From Abelmoschus esculentus (lineage: Eukaryota; Streptophyta; Magnoliopsida; Malvales; Malvaceae): DNA of 64,000 bases. Below are positions 50,137 through 60,833 of the stretch, piece after piece (position 1 is the first letter of the stretch; each line of letters opens with the position of its first letter). The stretch lies in NCBI GenBank assembly GCA_035048815.1, contig JAUCBN010000011.1, positions 13,417,501 to 13,481,500 of the forward strand, written 5' to 3'. Position numbers and translations under genes: made by a program. The notes under the pieces are model-generated. The model had not been told where the DNA came from and did not search any database. It was given only the letters and a program-made list of their open reading frames with translations.

Positions 50137-51376
50137 CTAGGTTTGTACGAATGGTTAGTAATGCCTTTTGGCTTAACTAATGCACCTAGTACTTTTATGC
50201 GATTGATGAATAATGTTCTGCGATCTTTTATTGGAAAGTTTTGTGTTGTATATTTTGATTTATAGCAAGACTTTGCAGGATCATGTAGAACATTTGAGAG
50301 TTGTTTTACAAACTTTGCGAGAAGAAAGATTGTTTGGTAACATAGAGAAATGTGTGTTTTGTACTGACAAACTTACATTTCTTGGTTACATTGTTAGTGC
50401 ACAGGGTGTTGAAGTCGATCCTGAGAAGATAAAGGCAATTCAGGAATGATCACAACCGACATCGATTACTCAGGTTAGATCTTTTCATGGCTTAGCTAGT
50501 TTCTATCGTCGGTTTGTTCCTAACTTCAGTTCTATTACCGCACCCTTAACAGGGATTATTAAGAAGAATTCTAGCTTCTTATGGGGTAAAGAACAAGAAT
50601 ATGCCTTTTTGAAAATTAAGGATTGTTTAACGAAGTCACCTGTGTTAGCCTTACCTAACTTTGATAAAACTTTTGAAATTGAATGTGATGCTTCTGGTGT
50701 TGGTATAGGCGCTGTGCTAATGCAGGAAAAAAGGCCCATTGCATACTTCAGTGAAAAGCTTAGTGGAGCAACATTGAATTATCCAGTCTACGACAAGGAG
50801 ATGTATGCACTAATTCGGGCATTGGAGACATGGCAACATTACTTGTTGCCTAAGGAGTTTGTGATTTACACTGATCATGAGGCTTTACGATATATCACAG
50901 GTCAGCATAAATTGAATAAACGACATGCTAAATGGGTTGAATTTTTAGAGTCTTTTCCTTATGTCATTCGTTATAAAAAGGGTAAAGATAATATCGTTGC
51001 TGATGCTTTATCACGTAGATATGTGCTTTTGAATTACCTTGACTCACATTTGATTGGATTTGCATATATACGTGACTTGTATGTTGATGATTCTGATTTT
51101 AGAGATAAGTATCATGCTTGTGAGAAAGGTGCAGATGGAAAGTTTTACAGGCATGATGGTTATCTTTTCAAAGAAAATAGGATATGCATTCCACAGGGTT
51201 CAATGCGTGATATTCTAATCCGTGAAGCACATGAGGGTGGATTGATGGGTCACTTTGGAGTCACCAAGACATTACAGACATTGAAAGAACATCTATTTTG
51301 GCCTAAGATGTGTAGAGACGTTGAAAGGTACTGTGAACGTTGTGTGACATGTAAGAAAGCAAAATCGAAGGTTTGA
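50137..51376 (+). pseudogene. pol: P2 RT second half, RNase H and integrase zinc finger
   Basis: Continues the P2 frame after the TAG. It has LYEWLVMPFGLTNAPSTF, then a damaged YFDD box at ~50256: compared with P1 (YFDDILIYS), 11 bp are missing, which removes part of the catalytic motif and shifts frame. A TTTTGAT repeat probably mediated the loss. TGA at ~50447 follows KAIQE. RNase H is complete (50609-51030): ECDASGVGIGAV, EMYALIRALETW, YTDHEALRY and VADALSRRY carry the acidic residues. The H2C2 finger has HEGGLMGH and CERCVTC. TGA at 51374 ends this part. Confidence 0.87.
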
Positions 51377-52299
51377 CCACATGGTATGTACTTACCTCTA
51401 CCTATTCCTGATTCCCCTTGGACTGATATTTCAATGGATTTTGTTTTGGGATTGTCTCGAACTAGAAATGGTAGAGATAGTGTCTTTGTTGTAGTTGATA
51501 GATTCTCTAAGATGGCACATTTCATTGCATGCCATAAGACTGATGATGCTGTTAATGTGGCTAACTTATTCTTTAGAGAGATTGTTCGATTACATGGTAT
51601 TCCTAGGTCAATTGTTTTTGACTGGGATGTTAAGTTTCTGAGTCATTTCTGGAGGACTCATTGGAGCAAAATAGGTACAAAGCTCATGTTTTCTACTACT
51701 TGTCATCCCCAGACTGATGGACAAACTGAGGTTGTTAATCGTGTTTTATCTACTTTGTTGCGTTCCATCATTAAAAAGAACATTAGGACTTGGGAAGATT
51801 GTTTGCCACATGTTGAGTTTGCGTATAATCGTGCTATACATTCTGCTACTACGATGTCACCATTTGAGGTTGTTTATGGTTTTAACCCTATTACGCCTCT
51901 AGATTTGTTACCTTTGCCACAGGAACAAGTGACGAACAGAGACGGTCAAGCGAAAGCAGAATATGTGAAGAAGTTGCATCAACAGGTGAAGGAGAATTTA
52001 GAACGAAGGACTCAACAGTACGAAAAGAAAGCAAATAAGGGAAGAAAGTGAGTCACCTTTGATGTTGGTGATTGGGTTTGGGTTCACTTCCGAAAGGAAC
52101 GATTTCCAGCCCAAAGGCGGTCTAAGTTGTTACCGCGAGGAGATGGTCCTTTTCAGGTGTTGGAGAAAGTGAATGACAACGCCTACAAGATAGACTTACC
52201 GGGCGAGTACACTATAAGTGTCACATTTAATGTTTCTGATTTAACCCCGTATGATATTTCTGTAGATTTGAGGTCAAATCCTTTTCAAGAAAGGGGGGA
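51377..52299 (+). pseudogene. pol: P2 integrase core and C-terminal part
   Basis: The core has all three acidic positions: WTDISMDFV, FDWDVKFLS and QTDGQTEVVNR, where the position preceding the second conserved Asp is W. It continues with FAYNRAIHSATTMSPFEVVYG, TGA at ~52050, then VGDWVWVHFRKERFPAQRRS, LPRGDGPFQVLEK, FNVSDLTPYD and NPFQERGDD, a C-terminal module typical of CRM elements. The frame runs across the PPT into the LTR, where TAA closes it. Integrase would join the cDNA to target DNA, but this copy is interrupted. Confidence 0.87.
52288..52299 (+). other. Polypurine tract of P2
   Basis: agaaaggggggA directly before the LTR TGATG, within the 3' end of the pol frame. It serves as plus-strand primer. 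Confidence 0.8.
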
Positions 52300-53736
52300 T
52301 GATGTGAGCACATAATGTCAAGTTCAATAGGTTGATCCGGAGGTCTTACCATCAGGACCTATCACACGTTCTAAGGCAAAGAAATACAGGGAAGCTCTTT
52401 TCCTTACTTGTGCTAACATTTCAGATTCATTTGAGAATGTTCATGCCTTAGAATATGTTGTTTATTATAATGTGTTGCATGCTGATATGTGACATATTTA
52501 GGTATATATATTAGTATGTGTGTTTACTTATGTATATACTATGTTAATTATGTTTGCATTTGGTTTTAAGTGTGTTTGTGTGGTTAAAATAAGACTACAA
52601 GGCTTTTTAGATGTGTTTGCCTTGTTCTAATATAGGTACTTAGGAGAACCTTAGCTCAAGTGGGCATACCCAGCTCAACTCCAGCTCAGGAGAGTGTATG
52701 CAGTTCAATACCAGCTCAAGTGGATTATATTTAGCTCAGAAGAAGCTCAATGGTGTGCACACAGCTCACCTTAGCTCGGGGCAGCTCAGAGGCTTAGCTC
52801 CCAGCTTCATTTAGCTCCTAACACTCTTAGCTAGTTCGTTTAAGCTCATCTCCATTTCCAGCTTAACTCAACTCAAGTTGAAGTGACCTACAGCAACTGA
52901 AACCTATCGTACACGAAGAGCAGGTGTCCTACGCATGTGCCATGCATGTGGGGCCCACATAGCACCGTTTTCCATAAGTTTGGGCGTCCAAAAGCAAGCA
53001 AGCCAAACAAGGCCCTTGCTTTGAAGACCAATCAGCAACATTGGATAAGAATGAGTGGTTTCTTATTCAAATTCAAACATTAAACACATGTTTAATGTGT
53101 TTTAAGTGCCAAAACATGTGGCTAAGGATATTAGGAGCCTAGGAGAAGTTATTTGAGCATTTAAATTTTAATTTTCGTTTGAATTAAGGTCACAAATTCA
53201 AATTTGGCCAACTTCTCTTTTATTCCTATATATTTACTTAATTTTGTAAAGACAAGGGTAGACATTTTATGAATAAAATCACTTGTGACATTTTCTCTCA
53301 ATTTCAGTTCTTCATTGAATTTTTCTTGACAAATTCAGACTTTGTTTGAGTGTGTCAAATCCTTGATACTTCGGGTCCAAGTCCGTTGATGGAGAACGTA
53401 TTCGATTCGGGTCCGCTTAGTATATTGTTCGGGTTCTTTCGAGTTCAACGTCGTTGTTATTTCCCAGCAACTTAAGCATCCAATTCTGCCATTTTGGACG
53501 TTTTAATGCTTCCATGAAAGCCTTCGGAGCATTTCATCTTCATTAACCTCCGGAAACTGCCAGAATTACTTTATCCCTTTTCTTCTTTGATTCAGTTTTT
53601 TTCTTTGTTTTCTTATTGTTTTAACATCATTCTAACATCCATAATGTTGTGTTTATTGTAGAGACTTGCTTGCTATTATCCTAGATCCGTTTCAAACAAG
53701 GATCGTTGTTTTTGAAGCAACGAATCCCTAACATCA
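52300..53736 (+). mobile_element. P2 3' LTR (type B)
   Basis: TGATGTGAGCACATAATG ... CCCTAACATCA, 1437 bp, collinear with the solo LTR at 22302-23759 apart from small indels, including a ~20-bp loss near 53370 at a 'cgggt' repeat. It encodes the same PITRSKAKKYREA tail, but with TAA near its start. It directly abuts satellite at 53737. No matching 5' LTR of P2 exists in the window. Confidence 0.9.
52650..52880 (+). promoter_or_regulatory. AGCTC-repeat cluster in P2 LTR
   Basis: Same cluster as at 22650-22870, with slight decay (for example CAGCTTC and CAGCTTA variants). It lies in U3, upstream of ctatatattt at 53226-53235. Confidence 0.4.
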
Positions 53737-56700
53737 CATGCAAGTTTTAGTCCTAACAAAACGAAAATTAGATGTTATTAAATGAAATTTTATGAGTTCA
53801 AATTGTTAATTATGGGCTTTTGAACATAATTATACAGATTAATCTAAAATTTTCAACTTTTTACTCGGTTAAAATTCGAACAGATTCTCTATAAAGCCTT
53901 TTTAGATATGCACGTTTTAATCCGACTAAAATGATAACTAGATTTTGTTAACTCAAATTTTTTGAGTTCAAATAATTAATTATGGGGTTTTGAACAAAAT
54001 TATACAAATTAATCTAAAATTTTCAGCTTTTTACTCGGTTAAAATTTGAACTGGTTCTCTATAAAGCCTTTTTAGACGTGGACGTTTTAATCCGAACAAA
54101 ACAAAAACCAGATGTTATTAAATGAAATTTTATGAGTTCAAATTGTTAATTATTGGATTTTGAACAAAATTATACAGATAAATCTAAAATTTTTACTCTG
54201 TTAAAATTCAAACGGATTCCCTATAAAGCAATTTTAGACAAGCAAGTTTTAGTCCTAACAAAACGAAAATTAGATGTTATTAAATTAAATTTTACGTGTT
54301 CAAATAGTTAATTATGGGCTTTTGAACATAATTATACAGATTAATCTAAAATTTTCAACTTTTTACTCGGTCAAAATTCGAAAGGATTCTCTATAAAGCC
54401 TTTTTAGACAGACACGTTTTAATCCGAACAAAACGATAACTAAATATTATTAAATCAAATTTTTTGAGTTCAAATAATTAATTATGGAGTTTTGAACAAA
54501 ATTATACAGATTAATCTAAAATTTTCAGTTTTTTACTCGGTTAAAATTTGAACGGGTTCTCTATAAAGCCTTTTTAGACGTGGACGTTTTAATCCGAATA
54601 AAACAAAAACCAGATGTTATTAAATTAAATTTTATGAGTTCAAATTGTTAATTATTGGATTTTGAAAAATATTATACAGATAAATCTAAAATTTTTAGCT
54701 TTTTACTCCGTTAAAATTCAAACGGATTCTCTATAAAGCAATTTTAGACAAGCAAGTTTCAGTCCTAACAAAACAAAAATTAGATGTTATTAAATCAAAT
54801 TTTACGAGTTCAAATAGTTAATTATGGGCTTTTGAACAAAATTATACAGATTAATCTAAAATTTTCAACTTTTTACTCGGTTAAAATTCGAAAGGATTCT
54901 CTATAAAGTCTTTTTAGACAGGCACGTTTTAATCGAAAAAAATGATAACTAGATGTTATTAAATCAAATTTTTTGAGTTCAAATAATTAATTATGGGGTT
55001 TTGAACAAAATTATACAGATTAATCTAAAATTTTCAGCTTTTTACTCGGTTAAAATTTGAATGTATTCTCTATAAAGCCTTTTTAGACGTGGACGTTTTA
55101 ATCCGAACAAAACAAAAACCAGATATTATTAAATGAAATTTTATGAGTTCAAATAGTTAATTATTGGATTTTGATAAAAATTATACAGATTAATCTAAAA
55201 TTTTCAGCTTTTTACTCGGTTAAAATTCAAACGGATTCTCTATAAAGCAATTTTAGACAAGCAAGTTTCAGTCCTAACAAAAAGAAAATTAGATGTTATT
55301 AAATAAAATTTTACGAGTTCAAATAGTTAATTATGGGCTTTTGAACAAAATTATACAGATTAATCTAAAATTTTCAACTTTTTACTCGGTTAAAATTCGA
55401 AAGGATTCTCTATAAAGTCTTTTTAGACAGACACGTTTTAATCGAAAAAAATGATAACTAGATGTTATTAAATCAAATTTTTTGAGTTCAAATAATTAAT
55501 TATGGGGTTTTGAACCAAATTATACAGATTAATCTAAAATTTTCAGCTTTTCACTCGGTTAAAATTTGAATGTATTCTCTATAAAGCCTTTTTAGACGTG
55601 GACGTTTTAATCCGAACAAAACAAAAACCAGATATTATTAAATGAAATTTTATGAGTTCAAATAGTTAATTATTGGATTTTGAAAAAAATTATACAGATA
55701 AATCTAAAATTTTTAGCTTTTTACTCTATTAAAATTCAAACGGATTCTCTATAAAGCAATTTTAGACAAGCAAGTTTTAGTCCTAACAAAACAAAAATTA
55801 GATGTTATTAAAACAAATTTTACGAGTTCAAATAGTTAATTATGGGCTTTTGAACAAAATTATACAGATTAATCTAAAATTTTCAACTTTTTACTCCGTT
55901 AAAATTCGAACGGATTCTATATAAAGCCTTTTTAGACATGCATGTTTTAATCAGAACAAAACGATAACTATATGTTATTAAATTAAATTTTTTGAGTTCA
56001 AGTAATTAATTATGGGGTTTTCCACAAAATTATACAGATTAATCTAAAATTTTTAGCTTTTTACTCGGTTAAAATTTGAACGGATTCTCTATAAAGCCTT
56101 TTTAGACGTGGACGTTTTAATCCGAACAAACCAAAACTAGATGTTATTAAATGAAATTTTATGAGTTCAAATAGTTAATTATTGGATTTTGAACAAAATT
56201 GTACAGATAAATCTAAAATTTTCAGCTTTTTACTCGGTTAAAATTCGAACGGATTCTCTATAAAGCAATTTTAGACAAGCAAGTTTTAGTCCCAACAAAA
56301 CGAAAATTAGATGTTATTAAATCAAATTCTACGAGTTCAAATAGTTAATTATGGGCTTTTGAACAAAATTATACAGATTAATCTAAAATTTTCAACTTTT
56401 TACTCGGTTAAAATTCGAACGGATTCTTTATGAAGCCTTTTTAGACATGCATGTTTTAATACGGACAAAACGATACCTAGATGTTATTAAATCAAATTTT
56501 TTGAGTTCAAATAATTAATTATGGGCTTTTGAATAAAATTATATAGATTAATCTAAAATTTTTAGCTTTTTACTCGGTTAAAATTTGAAAGGATTCTTTA
56601 TAAAGCCTTTTTAAACATGCACGTTTTAATCCGAACAAAACAAAAACCAGATGTTATTAAATAAAATTTTATGAGTTCAAATAGTTAATTATGGGATTTT

Positions 56701-56765
56701 TAACAAAATTATACAGATAGATCTAAAATTTTTAGCTTTTTACTCGATTAATATTCGAACGGATT
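53737..56765 (+). repeat. ~170-bp satellite as ~510-bp trimer higher-order repeat
   Basis: Three monomer types alternate strictly as A-B-C. Type A has TTTTAGACAAGCAAG then TATGGGCTTTTG. Type B has TTTAGACA(T/G)GCACG then TATGGGGTTTTG. Type C has TTTAGACGTGGACG then TATTGGATTTTG. Type-B landmarks at 53896, 54398, 54908, 55417, 55926 and 56435 are 502-510 bp apart, so the period is ~509 bp. This monomer size and organisation is typical of plant centromeric satellites. No genes. Confidence 0.93.
56753..56765 (+). repeat. LINE target-site duplication, left copy
   Basis: ATTCGAACGGATT is repeated exactly at 60834-60846 after the LINE poly(A). The satellite resumes at the next base, so the insertion point is exact. 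Confidence 0.88.
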
Positions 56766-57324
56766 GAATCAATCCAATATGGAAAGAATTAAACATAAAT
56801 TGGGCATGCATGGATGCATAGCCGTTGACTCCAGGCCCTCTTGTACCGGGCTTGCGTTTATTTGGAACAATAAAGTCTCCGTCGACTTGCTTTCCTACTC
56901 CGATCGTCACATTGATGTCATTCTCTGTTACGGTGCGTTATCTTTCCACTTTTCTGGTCTACATGGGTTCCCGGAAACTACCAACAAATATAAAACTTGG
57001 TAGCTAATAGATTCTCTTAATTCCTCCTCAACCTTCCCCTGGCTTTTAGGGGGGATTTTAATGAAATTCTTTACGATTATGAAAAACAAGGTGGCCCTCG
57101 GCGCGCAAGATCATAAATTAATAACTTTCGGGATTGTCTCGACAAGAATGATCTTTTTGATTGCAAACCAACATCTGGTTGGTTCACTTGGACTCGATCA
57201 GGTCGTGTTACGGAAACCATCATGGAACGACTTGATCGTTTTCTAGGCAACTCCGCTTGGTTTCATGCTTTCCCTAATTGTCAAGCTATGTCCTTCTTTC
57301 AAGCGCGTTCTGATCACTGCCTAT
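56766..57324 (+). pseudogene. LINE ORF2 endonuclease domain, N-truncated
   Basis: An apurinic/apyrimidinic-type endonuclease begins mid-domain: CTGLAFIWNN, a stop at 57001-57003, then in other frames GGDFNEIL (the GDFN motif), GWFTWTRSG, MERLDRFL and RSDHC (the catalytic SDH motif). The nuclease would nick target DNA. A frameshift near 57320 joins it to the RT frame. Confidence 0.85.
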
Positions 57325-57328
57325 CTTA

Positions 57329-58561
57329 ATGGATACAAACCCCTGCCAATTTCCACGTTCTACGCGCCTTCACGTTCCTTTTCGCTATGAGAATTGTTGG
57401 GCTGATAACCCAGAGGTTCTATCCCAAATTACTGAGGTTTGGTCTAACCAATATTGCTCGACTCTTCAGAAGCTTCACGATATTGGATGCTTTCTGGCTA
57501 AATGGCAATCTAATAAGCGTATTAAATCTAATGAACGTATCACTCAGCTAAATGACTTTCTCAATATGTGCCTTCAACATCAACTCTCGGATACGGATGC
57601 TCATAACTTCCTTGCTGCTAAGAGTGAGCTTGATGGCTTACTTAATGAGAAGGAAATTTATTGGGCTCAACGAGCTCGGGCACACTGGTTAGTGCACGGT
57701 GACAAGAATACTTCCTTCTTTCACGCAAGGGCATCCAACCGGCGACGGAAGAATCATATTGCTGGGCTTTTTAATAATCAAAATCTATGGCACACTAATA
57801 CGCCTGATATAATGTCTATTGCTGTCAGTTATTTTCAACATATTTTTACTTCTTCCTCTTCCCCTATTACGTCTTCCATATTGGACAACATTCCTTCTAT
57901 TGTTACTGATTCTATGAATAATGATCTTAACAAGGCTTTCACAGTAGATGAAGTCTATGTCGCTTTTCGTGATATTGACCCGAGGAAAGCACCCGGTGTT
58001 GATGGCTTTCCAAGCGGTTTCTTCAGAAAGTATTGGGACATTCTTGGCCAGGACTTTATGAATCTCTGCCTCGATCTTTTACGTGGGTCTGTTAATTTAG
58101 AAGAGGTCAATCGATCCATTATTGTTCTCATTCCTAAAGTCAGCGACCCTACTACGATGCGGAATCTCCGTCCTATTAGTCTTTGCACAGTCATTTGTAA
58201 AACTGTATCGAAAGTTCTAGTTAACCGGCTAAAATCTATAATACCCCTATGTATTAGTGGTAATCAGGCTGCTTTCGTTCGCGGACGGAATATTACTGAT
58301 AACATTCTTATCGCTCATGATCTTATGCATACTCTTAACTCTGATGTTACTTCCTTGGCAAAAGGTGCCAGTCTAAAGCTGGATATGGAAAAAGCTTTCG
58401 ATCGTGTTGAATGGCCCTTTCTTGAAAAAATTATGCTTCGTCTAGGTTTCAACTCCTACTGGGTTTCTCTTATCATGAGGTGTATCTCCTCGGTTTCTTA
58501 TCAGGTTCGCATCAATGATTCCCTTTCCAGGTCTTTCAAACCAAGTAGACGGTTGCGGTAA
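57329..58561 (+). pseudogene. LINE ORF2 reverse transcriptase, N-terminal half
   Basis: A 410-codon open frame with ARAHWLVHGDKNTSFFHARA, RKAPGVDGFPSGFF, VLIPKV, LRPISLC, AAFVRGRNITDNILIAHD, KLDMEKAFDRVEW (the first catalytic Asp) and a stop where GLRQGDPLSP is expected (CAA to TAA). The ATG shown is internal; ORF2 would have started upstream in the endonuclease. Confidence 0.88.
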
Positions 58562-59515
58562 GGAGACCCCCTCTCTCCCTTTTTGTTCCTTTTCTGTACT
58601 CAAGGCCTCTCAGCCTTACTCAATATTGAACAAGCCAATGGTCACCTCCCTGGTCTCTGTGCCAGTAGGAATGGTCCTCGCATCAACCACCTTCTTTTTG
58701 CGGATGACTGTGTTGTCTTTATCAAAAATACAACCACAGAGGCTCAGCGACTTAAGGATGTTTTGCATACTTACGCCTCCTCGTCGGGACAGGTAGTGAA
58801 CTTTGAGAAATCTACTATCTTTTTCTCACGGAAAACTTCCACGTTGATCCGGGCAGAGATTAATGATATCCTTCGTGTCCGAGAAGTGGATGACCCTGGT
58901 ATTTATTTAGGGGTTCCTCTCCTTATTGGGAAGAACAAAACTGCAGCTCTAGGTTTCACCAGGGAAAATATGAATGCCCGCCTGAGTACTTGGGATAAAC
59001 ATCTCCTTTCCTTTAGTGGTCGAGAAGTTTTCATTAAAGCGGTTATACAATCTATTCCTCAATATGTTATGTCTTGTTATCTTTTACCATAAAATATTAT
59101 CGATGATATGACTACCGTAATACGTCGATATTGGTGGTCTGAGAAAGCTGGTAAACGGGGATGACACATGCTTCCTTGGGACACTCTCTGCCTCCCTAAA
59201 GCAGCTGGAGGTGTTGGCTTTCGTGATCTTCACCACTTTAACATTGCTTTGCTAGGCAAACAAATTTGGCGGTTAATTTGTGAGCCTGATAACCTTCTTA
59301 GTCGGGTCTACAAATGCAAGTACTATCCTACGGGCTCAGTATTAGATTCTGCTTATACACGGAGTTCTTCCTTTGCCTGGAAAGGTCTAAGCATTGCTAT
59401 TTCTAAGCTTCACAATGGGTTTTTCAAACGTCCTGGCATGTCTAGTACGATTCGGATTCATTTTGACAGGTGGAGGGGTCTCAGCCTATTCATCTCTATG
59501 GTAATTATGAATTAA
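58562..59515 (+). pseudogene. LINE ORF2 reverse transcriptase, C-terminal part
   Basis: GDPLSPF follows the stop, then after a frame change HLLFADDCVVFIK (the catalytic FADD box), SGQVVNFEKS, YLGVPLLIGKNK, WDKHLLSFSGREVFIKAVIQ and IPQYVMSCYLLP, a stop at 59090-59092, YWWSEKAG, a TGA where Trp is expected (~59163), and LPKAAGGVGFRDLHHFN. The last open part ends at 59515 after a frameshift near 59475. Confidence 0.87.
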
Positions 59516-60735
59516 ATGACGAAGTCCCTCTTCGGGTAGGATTTTTTATGCTCCATAATTCACCCCGTTGGGATGAAGCAAAAGTGAGAGATTATTTCTC
59601 CCATGAAGATGCCAATACCATGCTTAACGTTCCAATTATTAATGATATAACAGACTCTACTCTTTGGGGTCACCATGATGCAGGTACCTATACAGTTCGC
59701 TCTGGCTATCAATTTTTGCAGTTGCAACTGGGGCCTGTTAACAGACCTTCTAAACTTTGGAAAATTTTGTCTAAATTGCCTACTCTGCCCAAAGTTCGTT
59801 CCTTTGGCTGGCGTTTATGTCATTATGCGTTACCCTCCGGTCAGAAAATTCTGCAGGCTAATCTTGGTTCTTGGGTTTGCCCAATTTGTAACATGACTGT
59901 CGAAACCTCTATACATGCTATGCGAGATTGTCCTAGTGCTAAGGAGGCGATCCTCTTGGCAGGCCTTCCCCATAGTTTGTTGTCCAATGACTATACCTCT
60001 CCCCATCAGTGGCTTTCTGATGCTGCTGGTTTCCTCTCCCTACACCAATTCTCTCTTCTTATTACAATTTTATGGAACCTATGGAACCGCCGTAATGACT
60101 TCGTTCATAACAACCATATCCAACCGATTTGGTTAACTGTTGCCTCTGCCCAAAAACTTTTCACTGATTATACATCTTCTAATGATGAGGCCCGCCAATC
60201 CTCCCGGCTAGCTGAGCCCACTTTCGCTCCAGCTAGATGGATGAAACCGACTCCAGGTTTTGTCAAAATTAACAGGGATGGGGCTTTTGACCCTATCCTG
60301 AGAGGGGCTACTGCAGGTGTTATTGCTCGTGATTCTTCTGGCTCCGTGCTTGGTGGCTGCTTCATGCCCCTTCTTTGTCCGGATCCTGCCTCTACTGAGG
60401 CTCTTGCTATTCTGGAAGGTTTACGGTTTGCTGCCGCCAACGGATGGTCTAATGTGATTCTTGAAACTGACTGCGTCCATTGCCAACAAAATTAATAATG
60501 CTCCGCATCGAGATCTTTCCACAGTGCAGCACTTGGTAACTCGCATTCGTGCCACTCTGGGTACTATGCCTAATTGCAAGATTTTTTATGTGCCTAGAGA
60601 TGCAAACATTGTAGCCCATACTCTGGCTAGTAGGGCTTTGCGTTCTTTTACTTCTTGTTCTTTTGATTGTTTCTTTCCTGATTTTATTCGGGCCTCTGTA
60701 AACTTGGAGAGGTTCTCCTCTTCTTCTAAATAATA
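59470..60735 (+). pseudogene. LINE ORF2 zinc-binding and RNase H domains
   Basis: Open 59470-60495, then 60461-60733 in another frame. It contains the zf-RVT-like region (SFGWRLCHYALP, CPICNMTVETSIHAMRDC) and a plant LINE RNase H with INRDGAF, STEALAILEGL, LETDC and VPRDANIVAHTLA, which carries all four acidic positions. A frameshift near 60490 splits it. The C-terminal RNase H is characteristic of many plant L1-type elements. Confidence 0.87.
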
Positions 60736-60833
60736 TCTTGGGTACTATTTTCCCTATAGGGGCCCTCTGACCTCTCGGGGTTGTCGGCTATAGGGGTTTT
60801 TTAATGAGGCCCTTTCCTTCAAAAAAAAAAAAA
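60736..60833 (+). other. LINE 3' UTR and poly(A)
   Basis: After the last stop comes a GC-richer segment with two related phrases, CCCTATAGGGGCCCTCTGAC and GGCTATAGGGG, near 60753 and 60786. They could pair as a small 3' stem used in template recognition. Then follow 13 A residues. Confidence 0.6.

Larger units (their letters stand above)
56766..60833 (+). mobile_element. 5'-truncated L1-like LINE in satellite
   Basis: 4068 bp, ending in 13 A residues (60821-60833) and flanked by a 13-bp target duplication. It contains the second part of the endonuclease, then RT, a zinc-binding region and RNase H of ORF2. ORF1 and the endonuclease N-terminus are missing, as expected from incomplete target-primed reverse transcription. 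Several stops and frameshifts show that it is not active. Confidence 0.93.

Noticed and set aside
48042..52299. Endogenous pararetrovirus (caulimovirid) instead of a retrotransposon
   Set aside because: An integrase with DDE residues, LTRs, a PPT and tRNA-primed relatives are present, and no movement protein is seen. This is a Ty3/gypsy retrotransposon.
663..53736. One giant 53-kb transposon inserted in satellite
   Set aside because: The ends do not match as LTRs, there is no target duplication, the satellite phases differ on the two sides, and several lineages are nested and inverted inside.
53737..56765. CENP-B-box-like motif in the satellite around ATTCGAACGGATT
   Set aside because: Only TTCG and loosely placed bases agree with the mammalian core. 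The downstream CGGG part does not match, so I do not call it.
57955..58194. Minus-strand open frames over the LINE (also 60168-60440)
   Set aside because: Shadow frames of clearly conserved RT and RNase H coding sequence on the plus strand.
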